Assembly: GCA_030123625.1 (NCBI GenBank)
Contig: CP126121.1
Location: 1,528,179 to 1,592,178 of the forward strand
DNA length: 64,000 nucleotides
Direction: 5' to 3'
Source of the DNA: Nitrospira sp.
Lineage (GTDB): Bacteria > Nitrospirota > Nitrospiria > Nitrospirales > Nitrospiraceae
Below the pieces are notes generated by a model. The model searched no databases. It saw only the letters and a list, made by a program, of their open reading frames with translations, and was not told the origin of the DNA. Below, piece after piece: positions 41,968-51,077 of the stretch (position 1 is its first letter; each line of letters opens with the position of its first letter). Both the position numbers and the translations under genes were made by a program.

Positions 41968-43254
41968 TCAGTTCATGACGGCCGGACGGTTGACGACTTC
42001 AAACCCTACCTCGTTGCGCTGAACCTGACCAAGCGTTGCAACCTCAAATGTGATCACTGTTATCTCGATGCGACGACCAAAGCCGCCGGTGGAGACGATG
42101 AGCTCAGTACCGAAGAATGCTATCGGCTTATCGCGCAGATCGCGGAGGTGAACAAGGGCTGTCTCCTTGTCATCACGGGCGGCGAACCACTCGTGCGGCC
42201 AGACATCCTCGACATTGCTCGTTACGCGGTCCAACTCGGCTTTATGGTCGTCTTCGGGACAAACGGAATGCTGATCAACGACCAATTGGCCAAGACCCTT
42301 GTCGAGATCGGCGTAATGGGCGTGGGCATCAGTATCGATTCGTTGCAAGCCGCCAAGCACGACGCCTTTCGTGGCGTGCCGGGAGCCTGGGAAGCGGCGG
42401 TCGCCGGCATAGAAGCCAGCAAGCGGAATGGACTCCAATTTCAAGTGCATTTTAGCGCTCAGCCGATGAACTATAGGGAACTGCCCGAGGTCATCGACTG
42501 GGCGCACCGACTCGGCGCCCGCGTATTGAATGTGTTCTTTATGGTTTGTACGGGAAGAGGCGAAGAGCTGACTGATATTACCCCCGCTCAGTATGAAGAG
42601 GTGCTGGGATATCTCGTTGAATGTCAGGATAATTACAAAGGCATGCTGGTCAGGGCCCGCTGTGCTCCGCACTTCAAACGGTTGGCGTACGAGAAAGATC
42701 CTCACTCGCCGATCACCAAAGCTACCGGATACATGGGAGGCGGGTGCCTCGCGGGCACCAACTATGCCCGGGTGACGCCGAACGGCGAGTTGACTCCTTG
42801 CCCCTATATGCCGCTGTCGGCGGGAAACCTCCGCCGACAGAGCTTCGTCGACCTCTGGGAACGATCGGACGTCTTCAATTCATTCCGCTATCCTCAGCTC
42901 AAGGGGAAGTGTGGCGACTGTGAATATAGCGACATCTGCGGTGGTTGCCGCGCACGTCCCTATGTTGATCACGGCGACTGGCTGGATGAAGATCAGTGGT
43001 GTCTCTACACCCCGAAAGGCGGCGAGAAAATCAAAGTGGCGTTCAATGTCTTGGAAGAAACCGACGTCACATGGGACGAAGCCTCCGCCCTCAGATTGAG
43101 CCGTATCCCCTACTTCTTACGCGCCATGGTCAAAAAAGGTGTGGAAAAGCACGCCCGAGAAAACAATATGCGGCTCATCACCGTCGAATTGATGGAGGAG
43201 CTGCGCAAGAAGCGATTCGGCAATGAAGCACCGGTCTTTAAATTTGAACGTTAA
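41884..43254 (+). CDS. radical SAM/SPASM protein with C-terminal PCP_red domain
   Basis: A 456-residue enzyme related to AhbC/AhbD/NirJ-type SPASM proteins that modify haem precursors. The radical SAM cluster motif is Cys52/56/59 (TKRCNLKCDHCYLDA). SPASM cysteines appear in GGCLAGTNYARV...TPCPY and GKCGDCEYSDICGGCRARPY. Residues about 395-450 (WDEASALRLSRIPYFLRAMV) form a PCP_red domain like the three in the preceding protein. The first about 35 residues are partly encoded by a heptamer array, so the N-terminus may be repeat-derived or the start may be elsewhere. A haem-biosynthetic or peptide-modifying role is inferred. Confidence 0.85.
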   Translation: MGKSLPVLNSPMLPGPERFSALSTDHSASVHDGRTVDDFKPYLVALNLTKRCNLKCDHCYLDATTKAAGGDDELSTEECYRLIAQIAEVNKGCLLVITGGEPLVRPDILDIARYAVQLGFMVVFGTNGMLINDQLAKTLVEIGVMGVGISIDSLQAAKHDAFRGVPGAWEAAVAGIEASKRNGLQFQVHFSAQPMNYRELPEVIDWAHRLGARVLNVFFMVCTGRGEELTDITPAQYEEVLGYLVECQDNYKGMLVRARCAPHFKRLAYEKDPHSPITKATGYMGGGCLAGTNYARVTPNGELTPCPYMPLSAGNLRRQSFVDLWERSDVFNSFRYPQLKGKCGDCEYSDICGGCRARPYVDHGDWLDEDQWCLYTPKGGEKIKVAFNVLEETDVTWDEASALRLSRIPYFLRAMVKKGVEKHARENNMRLITVELMEELRKKRFGNEAPVFKFER

Positions 43255-43343
43255 CCGTTAATCGTTATTCGTTAACCGTATCAGCTGGAATGTTCGATTC
43301 TTCAGTCTCCTCGATTCACGTTTAACGGCTCACGATTAACGGG
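43249..43343. repeat. inverted heptamer arrays (CGTTAAC family)
   Basis: Left arm 43249-43276: CGTTAAC, CGTTAAT, CGTTATT, CGTTAAC. Right arm 43313-43340: GATTCAC, GTTTAAC, GGCTCAC, GATTAAC. The left array supplies the TAA stop of the radical SAM gene. The spacer is about 36 bp. Confidence 0.82.
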
Positions 43344-43351
43344 GTTCGAGC

Positions 43352-43861
43352 ATGGATGCCCTCCAAAGTATCACCACCGATCTCAATATCCTTATTCCGA
43401 TCGTCAACCACTGGTTTCATCTGCTCTCGGCGATCATTTGGATTGGCGGCTTGGCATTTCTCGTCATGGCGGTGACACCCGGACTGCAAAAGGCCGTTCC
43501 AAGGGATCAGATCAAACCCATCACGGACATTTTTTATCGGTACTACAAAAAGGTCGCCGGCATTCTACTGATCGTCCTGCTGTTTACCGGCGGTGTGAAC
43601 CTCCATTACGTCAATCAGGTTTTGGTCTCGCAAACCGGCAGCGGGGTGCAACACCACTCCAAGTATCTCATGGTCTTCATGATAAAACTTCTTCTCGTGC
43701 TGGGCCTCCTCACGCTGTTCCTCTACACGGTCATTTTCAAGTCAGACGATGAGACCGATGAGGGAGAGTCCTATGAAGCCATTCCCTTTCAGCGCGCCGC
43801 TCTCTGGATGGGTTTCTTCATCGTCCTCTGCGCCGCAGCCATGAAACACCTGCATCAATAG
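43352..43861 (+). CDS. CopD/HemJ-like four-helix membrane protein
   Basis: A 169-residue integral membrane protein with four transmembrane segments. The first helix has NHWFHLLSAIIWIGGLAFLV, in which the His and the WxGG turn match CopD-domain proteins and resemble the haem-binding histidine of HemJ (protoporphyrinogen oxidase). Further histidines occur at HYVNQ, QHHSKY and the C-terminal KHLH. It follows two PCP_red-domain proteins on the same strand, which favours a tetrapyrrole-linked or redox role, but copper transport cannot be excluded. Confidence 0.7.
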   Translation: MDALQSITTDLNILIPIVNHWFHLLSAIIWIGGLAFLVMAVTPGLQKAVPRDQIKPITDIFYRYYKKVAGILLIVLLFTGGVNLHYVNQVLVSQTGSGVQHHSKYLMVFMIKLLLVLGLLTLFLYTVIFKSDDETDEGESYEAIPFQRAALWMGFFIVLCAAAMKHLHQ

Positions 43862-43895
43862 TCCTAGTCGCATCTTGTGACAGGCTTCAGGACAA

Positions 43896-43988
43896 ACTGT
43901 CTCACACGAGACAGTCATTGTATCAGTTCGATACAGTTCTACATCCTTAACAACAGTTGATTTCCATATATACTCCGAAGAATCAACT
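43896..43988. promoter_or_regulatory. three inverted repeats upstream of the receiver-domain gene
   Basis: ACTGTCTC-N4-GAGACAGT (43896-43915, perfect 8-bp arms), TGTATC-N5-GATACA (43919-43935), and AGTTGATT-N18-AATCAACT (43955-43988, perfect 8-bp arms). The first two lie side by side like adjacent operator sites. The regulator is unknown; the first could alternatively be the terminator stem of the CopD-like gene. Confidence 0.4.
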
Positions 43989-44099
43989 ATATCGACGCAT
44001 ATTTATTTGTCCATCATCCTGGGAATGAATGTTGCTTAATCTACTGGTAAAAGCCACAAGGTATTAGTCCATCTCGAAACCGGACAAAATGGAGTATGT

Positions 44100-44624
44100 A
44101 TGAAACCGGCAGCCCGGGCTGGTGATGCTCATGCCATTGGTGCAAAATCGAGCGGGCCAATTCAGGCGGCCCTCTCCTCTCTGGAAGGCGAGACGACTCC
44201 TCCGCAGCGTGTGTTACAGCCGGATCAAGAACAGAACCCACATTCGGACGCCAAGGTCGAACTGAAAATGTTGCATTCCCTGTTGGTTGTCGAAGATGAG
44301 CCGGATATTGCAATGGCGTTGCAAGATCTGCTTGAGTTCGAGGGATTTCAAGTGGACTGTGTACAGACCTGTCGCCAGGCTTTCTTATCCATAGAACAGA
44401 ATATTTACAATGCAGTCCTCCTTGATCTCGAATTACCGGACGGAGACGGCTGCTCGATTTTGGAGAAGCTCCAAGTCTCTCATCCTTCACTTCCCGTGAT
44501 CATCTTATCGGCTTCAAATAGGAATCTAGGGCTTCTGCGCCCGTATGCTCGCTTGGCCAAACCGTGGAAGAGAAGAGAGTTATGCGGGATCCTTCACCGG
44601 GCCGTCGGCACGGCGACGTCTTAA
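44100..44624 (+). CDS. single-domain response regulator with N-terminal extension
   Basis: A 174-residue protein. The first about 56 residues are polar and unstructured (AGDAHAIGAKSSGPIQAAL). The rest is a receiver domain (VVEDEPD acid pocket, Asp109 in AVLLDLELPDGDG, IILSAS, and the lysine in LAKPWKRREL). There is no output domain. The ATG at 44100 is supported by GGAG five bases upstream; an internal ATG at 44268 would give a minimal receiver. No kinase is adjacent, so it may act in a phosphorelay. Confidence 0.82.
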   Translation: MKPAARAGDAHAIGAKSSGPIQAALSSLEGETTPPQRVLQPDQEQNPHSDAKVELKMLHSLLVVEDEPDIAMALQDLLEFEGFQVDCVQTCRQAFLSIEQNIYNAVLLDLELPDGDGCSILEKLQVSHPSLPVIILSASNRNLGLLRPYARLAKPWKRRELCGILHRAVGTATS

Positions 44625-44670
44625 ACAGTGAGTTGAATTAGGACGGTCATCAAGCCCAGAGCAAATTTCA

Positions 44671-45417
44671 TCACTTGGGCCGATTCAAGCCCAGAGCCCG
44701 CTTGAAGACCGTGGCGAAGCCGAAATAGCCGAAGGAGTCTTTGAGGTTGGAATAGAGCCGCTTAATGGTGCCCATCTCCGGATTGGTGACATATTCCATC
44801 GTGAGTGCGATCCGCTCCTCGCCTTCCCCAAGAGGCGTGACCGCATGCCAGAGCTTGTCCCCATTGAAAATCACCATGTCTCCCGGTTCAGTGACAAGCT
44901 CAAGATGACGCGGCTGCTTGGTGGGGTGGTCTTTGAAGAGTTCGCACACCAACTTGCACTGAGTTGATCGATCGACAAGCCCCATCAAGATCGTGTACCG
45001 AGCGCCCTTATAGTATGACGTATCGTAGTGGAACCCAATGTGGTCGCCCGGTTCAGTGTAGTAGTAGAGGGCGCAAGAATGGGGATCGTTGTCCGGACAG
45101 AACATCAGCTTCGCATCCACCAGCCGGTTCAGGAATGTCCGGAACGACTCAGACTGGTAGAGGTCGATAAAGCGGGGAGCTTTTTCTTGCACGGTATAAT
45201 AGCTGACGCTCCCGCCTTTCTTGTGGCCGGGAATAAAGTTTCGATTGAGCTCCGCTTTCACACCCTGGGCCTGGGGAACAAACACGTCCTCTACGAAGGC
45301 ACGGGGCAAGAATTGTTTGATCACCAGGAACTCGTTTTGCTCCCAATATTCCCGGTGAAGACGATCAACGTCCAAGGCTGCGACGGCTTGATCGACCGTG
45401 TCCGTCACGCTCTTCAT
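44671..45417 (-). CDS. 2-oxoglutarate/Fe(II)-dependent dioxygenase
   Basis: A 248-residue jelly-roll oxygenase of the 2OG-FeII superfamily. The iron triad is seen in GFHYDTSYY (HxD) and KLWHAVTPLGEGEERIALTMEY, which supplies the distal His and the Arg that binds 2-oxoglutarate. The substrate is unknown; the family hydroxylates small molecules or protein residues. The ATG at 45417 has GAGG upstream. It lies just after lolA on the same strand. Confidence 0.85.
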   Translation of the reverse strand: MKSVTDTVDQAVAALDVDRLHREYWEQNEFLVIKQFLPRAFVEDVFVPQAQGVKAELNRNFIPGHKKGGSVSYYTVQEKAPRFIDLYQSESFRTFLNRLVDAKLMFCPDNDPHSCALYYYTEPGDHIGFHYDTSYYKGARYTILMGLVDRSTQCKLVCELFKDHPTKQPRHLELVTEPGDMVIFNGDKLWHAVTPLGEGEERIALTMEYVTNPEMGTIKRLYSNLKDSFGYFGFATVFKRALGLNRPK

Positions 45418-45460
45418 GAGATTTGTCCTCGGTCGAACTATCTCCCGTTCGCGCACAACC

Positions 45461-46168
45461 CTACGGCCCATTCAACACCGGAGCCCTCACGACTTCTACA
45501 TCCGACGGCGTCTTAAAGTCGAACACCTCACTACCTAATCCCAGGTTGGGTTTCAAGTTTGAAAATTCAAAGACGGCAACGTTGCCGCTGACCTCATAGA
45601 GTGACACCGTGCGGATAAAATAGGTCTTAGGAAAGACCTCCACAATGATCTTTTGAAGATTCTGGGTGGATTCCTGTTCCTTGGCTTTGGGAATCAGCGT
45701 GATAAGCGGCGTGCCACCGACTCCCCGGTCTTTTCCCGTGGTGGGCTCAATCTCAAACGACTCCTCCAATTTGGCCGCTCCCTGCAACAATTCCAACGGC
45801 GCTTTGGAAGCAGCCATTTGTGTGAGTTTGCCGACCAGGACCTGCTTATGCTCGGGAACATACACCTTCACATCATCCTGGTTCACATAAATTTGCTCGG
45901 TTGCCGGATCCACATAGTCCCACCGTAAGCGGCCGGGCCTTTTGATATATACCTTGCCCGACGACGTCACCGGTCGCTCAAACCCCTCAATCTTCGTTTT
46001 CTGAGAAAAGTCGGCTTGCAGGTCTTTTGTTTTCTCGTACCGTGCTTGCAGTTGTTTGGCGGCTTCGCGAACTTCCTGCCACGCTTTTTCATTAATCAAC
46101 GCGTCTGCCGCCCAGGCCGACGAGGCAACCATGACACTCAATGGGGCTGCAAGCCACCAACGCATCAT
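45461..46168 (-). CDS. lolA: outer-membrane lipoprotein carrier protein LolA
   Basis: Periplasmic chaperone that moves lipoproteins from LolCDE to the outer membrane, 235 residues. A signal peptide (MMRWWLAAPLSVMVASSAWA) is followed by the LolA-type fold: TKDLQADFSQKTKIEG, SGKVYIKRPGRLRWDYVDP and EQIYVNQDDVKVYVP. The start ATG overlaps the ftsK stop (ATGA), as is common for ftsK-lolA. It suits the many lipoproteins in this window. Confidence 0.93.
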   Translation of the reverse strand: MMRWWLAAPLSVMVASSAWAADALINEKAWQEVREAAKQLQARYEKTKDLQADFSQKTKIEGFERPVTSSGKVYIKRPGRLRWDYVDPATEQIYVNQDDVKVYVPEHKQVLVGKLTQMAASKAPLELLQGAAKLEESFEIEPTTGKDRGVGGTPLITLIPKAKEQESTQNLQKIIVEVFPKTYFIRTVSLYEVSGNVAVFEFSNLKPNLGLGSEVFDFKTPSDVEVVRAPVLNGP

Positions 46169-48594
46169 GCTTCCGCCGCACCGACCGGGCCGCGCCGGCC
46201 AAGCACCTCCCGCCGCCCATCACGACCCGCCGCCCCCACAATGCCTTCCGATTCCATCTGTTCGATCATGCGCGCCGCCCGAGGATAGCCGACCCGCAGT
46301 CGGCGCTGAATCAACGAGGCTGACGCCTGTCCGGTCGACAAGACCAATTCTTTAGCCTGTTCGTACACTTCGTCTTTTGCCTCTTCCTCCGCCGCCTCCT
46401 CCAACTTGAGCGACTGCAGCTCCTGATTATAGATCGGGAGCGCCTGCTTCTTCACAAACTCAACGACTGAACGGACATCGTCGTCCGATACAAAAGACCC
46501 ATGCAGACGCGCGAGACGTCCTGTGCCGGAGGCCAGGTACAGCATATCGCCGCGGCCGAGCAGAGCTTCCGCTCCGTTCGCATCGAGAATGGTTCGTGAG
46601 TCGGTCTTCGAAGAGACTTGAAACGCGATCCGCGCCGGGAAATTCGCTTTGATCAAGCCGGTCAGCACATCGACGGATGGGCGTTGAGTGGCCAGCACCA
46701 GATGAATGCCCGACGCCCGTGCCATCTGCGCGAGTCGGGCGATCTTGTCCTCCACATCTTTGGGGGCCACCATCATCAGGTCCGCCAGCTCATCGATCAT
46801 GACGATGATAAAAGGCAGCGGTTCCGGCGGCGTCGGTTTTGGCTGCATGCAGCCCCGCTCACCCTCGGCGATCGATGTTTCACCGGCAGAGAGGCGCTCT
46901 TCTTCGGAGAGAAACCGCATCGGAAGGTGCTCGATGCCTGCCGGATTATTTTCAGGACGCACCTCTTGCAAACCGGCAACCTTTCGATTGTATGCATCGA
47001 TATTCCGTACGCCGGCCTCAGCCAGCAGTTTATACCGTCGTTCCATTTCAGCGACGACCCACCCCAGCCCTCTCGCGGCTGATTTGGGCTCCGTAATGAC
47101 CGGTCGCAACAGATGAGGAATGCCCTCGTACGATTGAAACTCGAGCATCTTTGGGTCAATGAGCAGGAGCTTCACTTCACTGGGCTTGGCGGAAAAGAGA
47201 ATACTGAGCAACATCGTATTCAAACTGACACTCTTCCCGGCACCAGTCGCACCGGCTACCAAGAGATGCGGCATTGTCTTCAGATCGGCGGTCATCGGAG
47301 CGCCGAAGATATCCTTGCCCAACGCCAGCGTCAATCTGGATCTTGCCCGACGAAAAGCATCGCTCATGACGACTTCCTTCAGCGACACCGTCTCCCGCGA
47401 CCGGTTCGGCACTTCGATCCCGACCACTGATTTTCCCGGCAACGGCGCAACGATTCGTAAACTCGTCGCCTTGAGAGCCAACGCAAGGTCATCGGCCAAA
47501 TTCACGATGCGGGCCACTTTCGTGCCGGGCGCCGGCTCAAATTCATACATCGTGACGACAGGGCCGGGCCTCACTTCCGTCACGATGCCTTCGATGCCGA
47601 AACTCATCAATGCTCGTGACAAGACCTCGGACTGTGCTTTTAACTCTTCATCCGACATCCGATCCATCGGTCCGGAGGAATCGCTTAACAGCATCTCCGG
47701 GTCAGGCAACTGGTAGTCTCCGGACTCAGCTGTCGGAACAACCACATCCGACTCCGCCGTTTGCGTTTCCGGGGTTGGTATTGTGACAGAAAATGGCTGG
47801 ATGATCGGAGCCGGCGGAGCCGGGGATGGTAGCAATGATGAGTCCTCGACCCTCTCGGCAGCCGACTCCTCTTCCAGGGTAATAGCCATCGACCTGGAAG
47901 ACCTCCCTCGTGACCGTCGATTGCCGATCTCCTTCTGGACTTCAATCGATCGCTCAGGCATCACTGCGGACAGTCCTTCACGGAGAGTGGCCCAACGTTC
48001 CGGCATTCGACGCACGGCTTCAGCCAATGATAGAGGAGTGGTCAGCAGAAGAGAGATCAGGAGTCCCGTCATGATCAGAATATGGGCTCCCGTTCCGGCA
48101 AAGACGGCACGGAGTCCCTCGGCGATTGTCTGGCCGACGACACCACCGGCCATCCCTCGGGAAATCATTCCGCTGGTCAGCGTCGGAACCCCCATCGTTT
48201 CAAGATGCAGAAAGGCACTCAAGAAGAATACGGAAGCAAGGGAACTGGCGGCCGTCCGCAGTCTGAGACTCACCGGTGCCTGGGAGAAGCAGCGAAATCC
48301 CAACCGCCCCAGCAGCAAGGGAACGAGATAGGCCGCTCCACCGATACCATAAAAGAATCCACCTGCCAGCAGTGCACCAAATGAACCAATGAGATTGCGA
48401 GGCGGGTCGGCCGTCGGGACACCGGAGGCCACATTCGTGGCCTCCCCGGGCACAAACGACAGCAGACTCAAGAACATAAGCAAGCTCAACGCGATCAACA
48501 TTACGCCGATCACTTCGCGCTGAATATGAGAAGGGGGAGATGGGGATGAGGCACGGCGGGTTTCTCTCCGCTTAGCCGAGGTGGTGGCACCCAT
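46165..48594 (-). CDS. ftsK: DNA translocase FtsK
   Basis: Septal DNA pump that aligns chromosome dimers for resolution, 809 residues from the ATG at 48594 (an upstream start at 48642 is possible). The N-terminus has four transmembrane helices (VIGVMLIALSLLMFLSLLSF and others), followed by a proline/glutamate linker. The motor domain has Walker A VAGATGAGKSVSLN, Walker B FIIVMIDELADLMM and the LATQRPSVDVLTG region. The C-terminal winged-helix gamma domain (ASLIQRRLRVGYPRAARMIE) recognises KOPS. The SpoIIIE/FtsK motor is complete. It is coupled to lolA. Confidence 0.96.
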   Translation of the reverse strand: MGATTSAKRRETRRASSPSPPSHIQREVIGVMLIALSLLMFLSLLSFVPGEATNVASGVPTADPPRNLIGSFGALLAGGFFYGIGGAAYLVPLLLGRLGFRCFSQAPVSLRLRTAASSLASVFFLSAFLHLETMGVPTLTSGMISRGMAGGVVGQTIAEGLRAVFAGTGAHILIMTGLLISLLLTTPLSLAEAVRRMPERWATLREGLSAVMPERSIEVQKEIGNRRSRGRSSRSMAITLEEESAAERVEDSSLLPSPAPPAPIIQPFSVTIPTPETQTAESDVVVPTAESGDYQLPDPEMLLSDSSGPMDRMSDEELKAQSEVLSRALMSFGIEGIVTEVRPGPVVTMYEFEPAPGTKVARIVNLADDLALALKATSLRIVAPLPGKSVVGIEVPNRSRETVSLKEVVMSDAFRRARSRLTLALGKDIFGAPMTADLKTMPHLLVAGATGAGKSVSLNTMLLSILFSAKPSEVKLLLIDPKMLEFQSYEGIPHLLRPVITEPKSAARGLGWVVAEMERRYKLLAEAGVRNIDAYNRKVAGLQEVRPENNPAGIEHLPMRFLSEEERLSAGETSIAEGERGCMQPKPTPPEPLPFIIVMIDELADLMMVAPKDVEDKIARLAQMARASGIHLVLATQRPSVDVLTGLIKANFPARIAFQVSSKTDSRTILDANGAEALLGRGDMLYLASGTGRLARLHGSFVSDDDVRSVVEFVKKQALPIYNQELQSLKLEEAAEEEAKDEVYEQAKELVLSTGQASASLIQRRLRVGYPRAARMIEQMESEGIVGAAGRDGRREVLGRRGPVGAAEA

Positions 48595-48689
48595 GCGGTG
48601 GATGCTAACACAGGGGGTAGGGCATTTCAAACAATCGGGCATTCATGCATCTGATCGCATGCATTCCGAACGGGAATGAATTCGGGGCG

Positions 48690-49361
48690 TTACAACGGAA
48701 CCGATGGCGACGTGTGGCGGATGATCTTGCCTTCCACGAGATAGACGACCAGCTCGGCGATGTTGGTCGCATGATCAGCCATCCGCTCAAGATACTTGGC
48801 GATGAAGCTCAAACGAATCGCACGTGAAATGGTATGCGGGTTTTCCATCATAAAGGAGAGCAGCTCGCGAAATAATTGCTCCATCAGATCATCGACCAGA
48901 TCGTCATCCACCAGCACTTTCCGAGCGAGCTTGGAATCCTCTTTGATGAACGCGTCGATGCTTTCCTTCACCATGACCCTTGCGAGGGTTCCCATCCTCG
49001 GAATATCGATGTACGGCTTGAGCTGCGGTTCTTCATTCAGCTCGATCGCGCGCTCCGAGATATTCTCCGAAAGATCGCTGATCCGCTCGAGCTCGGTGGA
49101 GATTTTCATGGCCGTCGTGACGAGCCGTAGGTCGTGGGCAGCCGGTTGATGGAGTGCCAATAACTCAATACAGGCCTCGTCGATCTCCACATCGAGAGCG
49201 TTCACCTTGTGGTCTCGTTCGATCACTCGGCAGGCCAAGGCGGAATCGCGCGTGACCAGTGCCGTCAGCGCCTTGTCGATCTGGTCCTCGGCCAGTGTGG
49301 CCATCCGAGCTAATTTGGTCTTGAGTTCCGCAAGCTCTTCGTCAAAATGCCGCTGAATCAT
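48690..49361 (-). CDS. phoU: phosphate-transport regulator PhoU
   Basis: A 223-residue all-helical protein with two PhoU repeats (MIQRHFDEELAELKTKLARM and about residue 120 onward). Conserved metal-binding patches (DxxxD/ExD types in ISDLSENISE and RMADHATNIAEL) are seen. PhoU links the Pst transporter to PhoR and damps the phosphate response. It is the last gene of a pstS-C-A-B-phoU unit, five bases after pstB. Confidence 0.93.
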   Translation of the reverse strand: MIQRHFDEELAELKTKLARMATLAEDQIDKALTALVTRDSALACRVIERDHKVNALDVEIDEACIELLALHQPAAHDLRLVTTAMKISTELERISDLSENISERAIELNEEPQLKPYIDIPRMGTLARVMVKESIDAFIKEDSKLARKVLVDDDLVDDLMEQLFRELLSFMMENPHTISRAIRLSFIAKYLERMADHATNIAELVVYLVEGKIIRHTSPSVPL

Positions 49362-49366
49362 ACGAA

Positions 49367-50182
49367 TTACCCGAATCGTCCGGTGATATAGTCTTCGGTC
49401 TGTCTCCTTGATGGATTCGTGAACAGCTGCTTCGTGAGGCCGAACTCGACGAGTTCACCAAGATACATGAAAGCCGTCCAATCCGACACCCGCGCTGCTT
49501 GCTGCATGTTATGCGTCACGATCAGAATGGTCACGCGGCGCTTGAGATCGAGCAACAGTTCCTCGATGTTGGCCGTGGCAATCGGGTCGAGTGCCGACGT
49601 CGGCTCATCCAGGAGCAGCAGTTCCGGGTCGGTCGCCAGGGCGCGGGCCATACAGAGACGTTGCTGCTGGCCGCCGGACAGGGATGTTGCTTGTGCCGAC
49701 AATCGATCCTTGACCTCTTCCCATAATGCCGCACTTCGCAACGCCTGTTCGACCTTCTCATCCAAGATTCGCCGATCCCTAACTCCGCGAACCTTTAGTC
49801 CATAAGCAACATTTTCATAGACGGATTTGGGGAAAGGATTAGGTTTTTGAAATACCATGGCCAACCGCATGCGCACCTCAATTGGGTCCACCTCGCGAGC
49901 CAGGATGTTGCGGCCATCCGGGTAGAGCAAGATTTCTCCCTCGTAACAGGTCCCAGGGTAGAGATCGTGCATCCGGTTAAAACAACGGAGGAAGGTGGAC
50001 TTTCCGCAACCAGACGGTCCGATCAATGCCGTGATTTTGTATTCGGCGATGGGGATGGACAAATTCTTCAATGCCGGTCGACTCCCATAGGAAAAACTCA
50101 AGCTGCGGGCCTCGGCCTTGAGAGGCTTAGGCAAAACCCGATCCTCGGGTAAGTCGATACGTCGTAGCTCCATGAGATCCAT
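49367..50182 (-). CDS. pstB: phosphate ABC transporter ATP-binding protein PstB
   Basis: ATPase of the high-affinity phosphate importer, 271 residues. Walker [11 protein letters not shown], the PstB-type [14 protein letters not shown] segment, the Q-loop [20 protein letters not shown], the signature [16 protein letters not shown], Walker [14 protein letters not shown] and the H-loop [13 protein letters not shown] are all present. It lies between pstA and phoU with spacings of 1 and 5 bp. Confidence 0.96.
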   Translation of the reverse strand: MDLMELRRIDLPEDRVLPKPLKAEARSLSFSYGSRPALKNLSIPIAEYKITALIGPSGCGKSTFLRCFNRMHDLYPGTCYEGEILLYPDGRNILAREVDPIEVRMRLAMVFQKPNPFPKSVYENVAYGLKVRGVRDRRILDEKVEQALRSAALWEEVKDRLSAQATSLSGGQQQRLCMARALATDPELLLLDEPTSALDPIATANIEELLLDLKRRVTILIVTHNMQQAARVSDWTAFMYLGELVEFGLTKQLFTNPSRRQTEDYITGRFG

Positions 50183-50183
50183 A

Positions 50184-51077
50184 TTACCAAGCGATACGCT
50201 TGCGCATGCGATAACGTACGTAAATGGCCAAGCCGTTCATTCCGAGGGTCATGCAGACCAGCAACAATCCTGCAGCCGCCGCATTGCTCGCGAAGTCTTC
50301 GCCCGGTCTTGAAACCCATGCGAACATCTGAATGGGCATGACCGTGAAGGGAGACATCAACCACTCGAACGAAATAAACGGAGGTTCCGTCGTAACGGGG
50401 GCCGGGGGGAGAAAGGCGATAAAGGTGAGGGCGCCGATCGTCACGATGGGTGCCGTCTCTCCGATCGCCCGACTCAAGGCCAGGATGATCCCGGTCAGGA
50501 TCCCTGACGCGGAATAGGGCAACACGTGATCTGAGACCGTCTGCCATTTGGTCGCACCCAAAGCAAAGGCCGCTTCGCGGATCTGCACCGGAATCGCGCG
50601 AATGGCCTCTCGTGTCGTCACGATCACGACGGGAAGAATGAGCAGAGCCAAGGTGAGACCAGCCGTCAGAATGCTCGCCCCCAGACCTAGAATATAGACG
50701 AAAAACCCTAACGCCAGGAGGCCAAATATAATCGATGGCACGCCGGCCAGATTCGTCACCGTCACCTCGATCAACTCCGTCAGCCACGTCTTGCGGGCAT
50801 ATTCCTCCAAGTAAATGGCCGCAGCGACCCCCACGGGGATGCCCACCACGGCCGTGACCAGCATGATCAAACTCGAGCCGACCAACGCAGGAAGAATACC
50901 CGCCTGTGAGGCGCGACGAGACGGAAAGGATGTGAGAAATTGCCAGTCGATTCGGCTGGCCCCTTCAACGATGAGCGCGCCGAACAACAACACCAGCGTT
51001 CCGATCCCAAGAGCGAGGGAACAGATCCCCACGGCCTTGAATAACGTTTCCGCAAGCTTGCGGCGTCTCAACATCAA
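50184..51077 (-). CDS. pstA: phosphate ABC transporter permease PstA
   Basis: Integral membrane permease of 297 residues with six transmembrane helices. The ABC permease EAA loop ([25 protein letters not shown]) docks with PstB. Its start overlaps pstC by 4 nt (ATGA). Start, order and length are normal for the family. Confidence 0.95.
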   Translation of the reverse strand: MMLRRRKLAETLFKAVGICSLALGIGTLVLLFGALIVEGASRIDWQFLTSFPSRRASQAGILPALVGSSLIMLVTAVVGIPVGVAAAIYLEEYARKTWLTELIEVTVTNLAGVPSIIFGLLALGFFVYILGLGASILTAGLTLALLILPVVIVTTREAIRAIPVQIREAAFALGATKWQTVSDHVLPYSASGILTGIILALSRAIGETAPIVTIGALTFIAFLPPAPVTTEPPFISFEWLMSPFTVMPIQMFAWVSRPGEDFASNAAAAGLLLVCMTLGMNGLAIYVRYRMRKRIAW

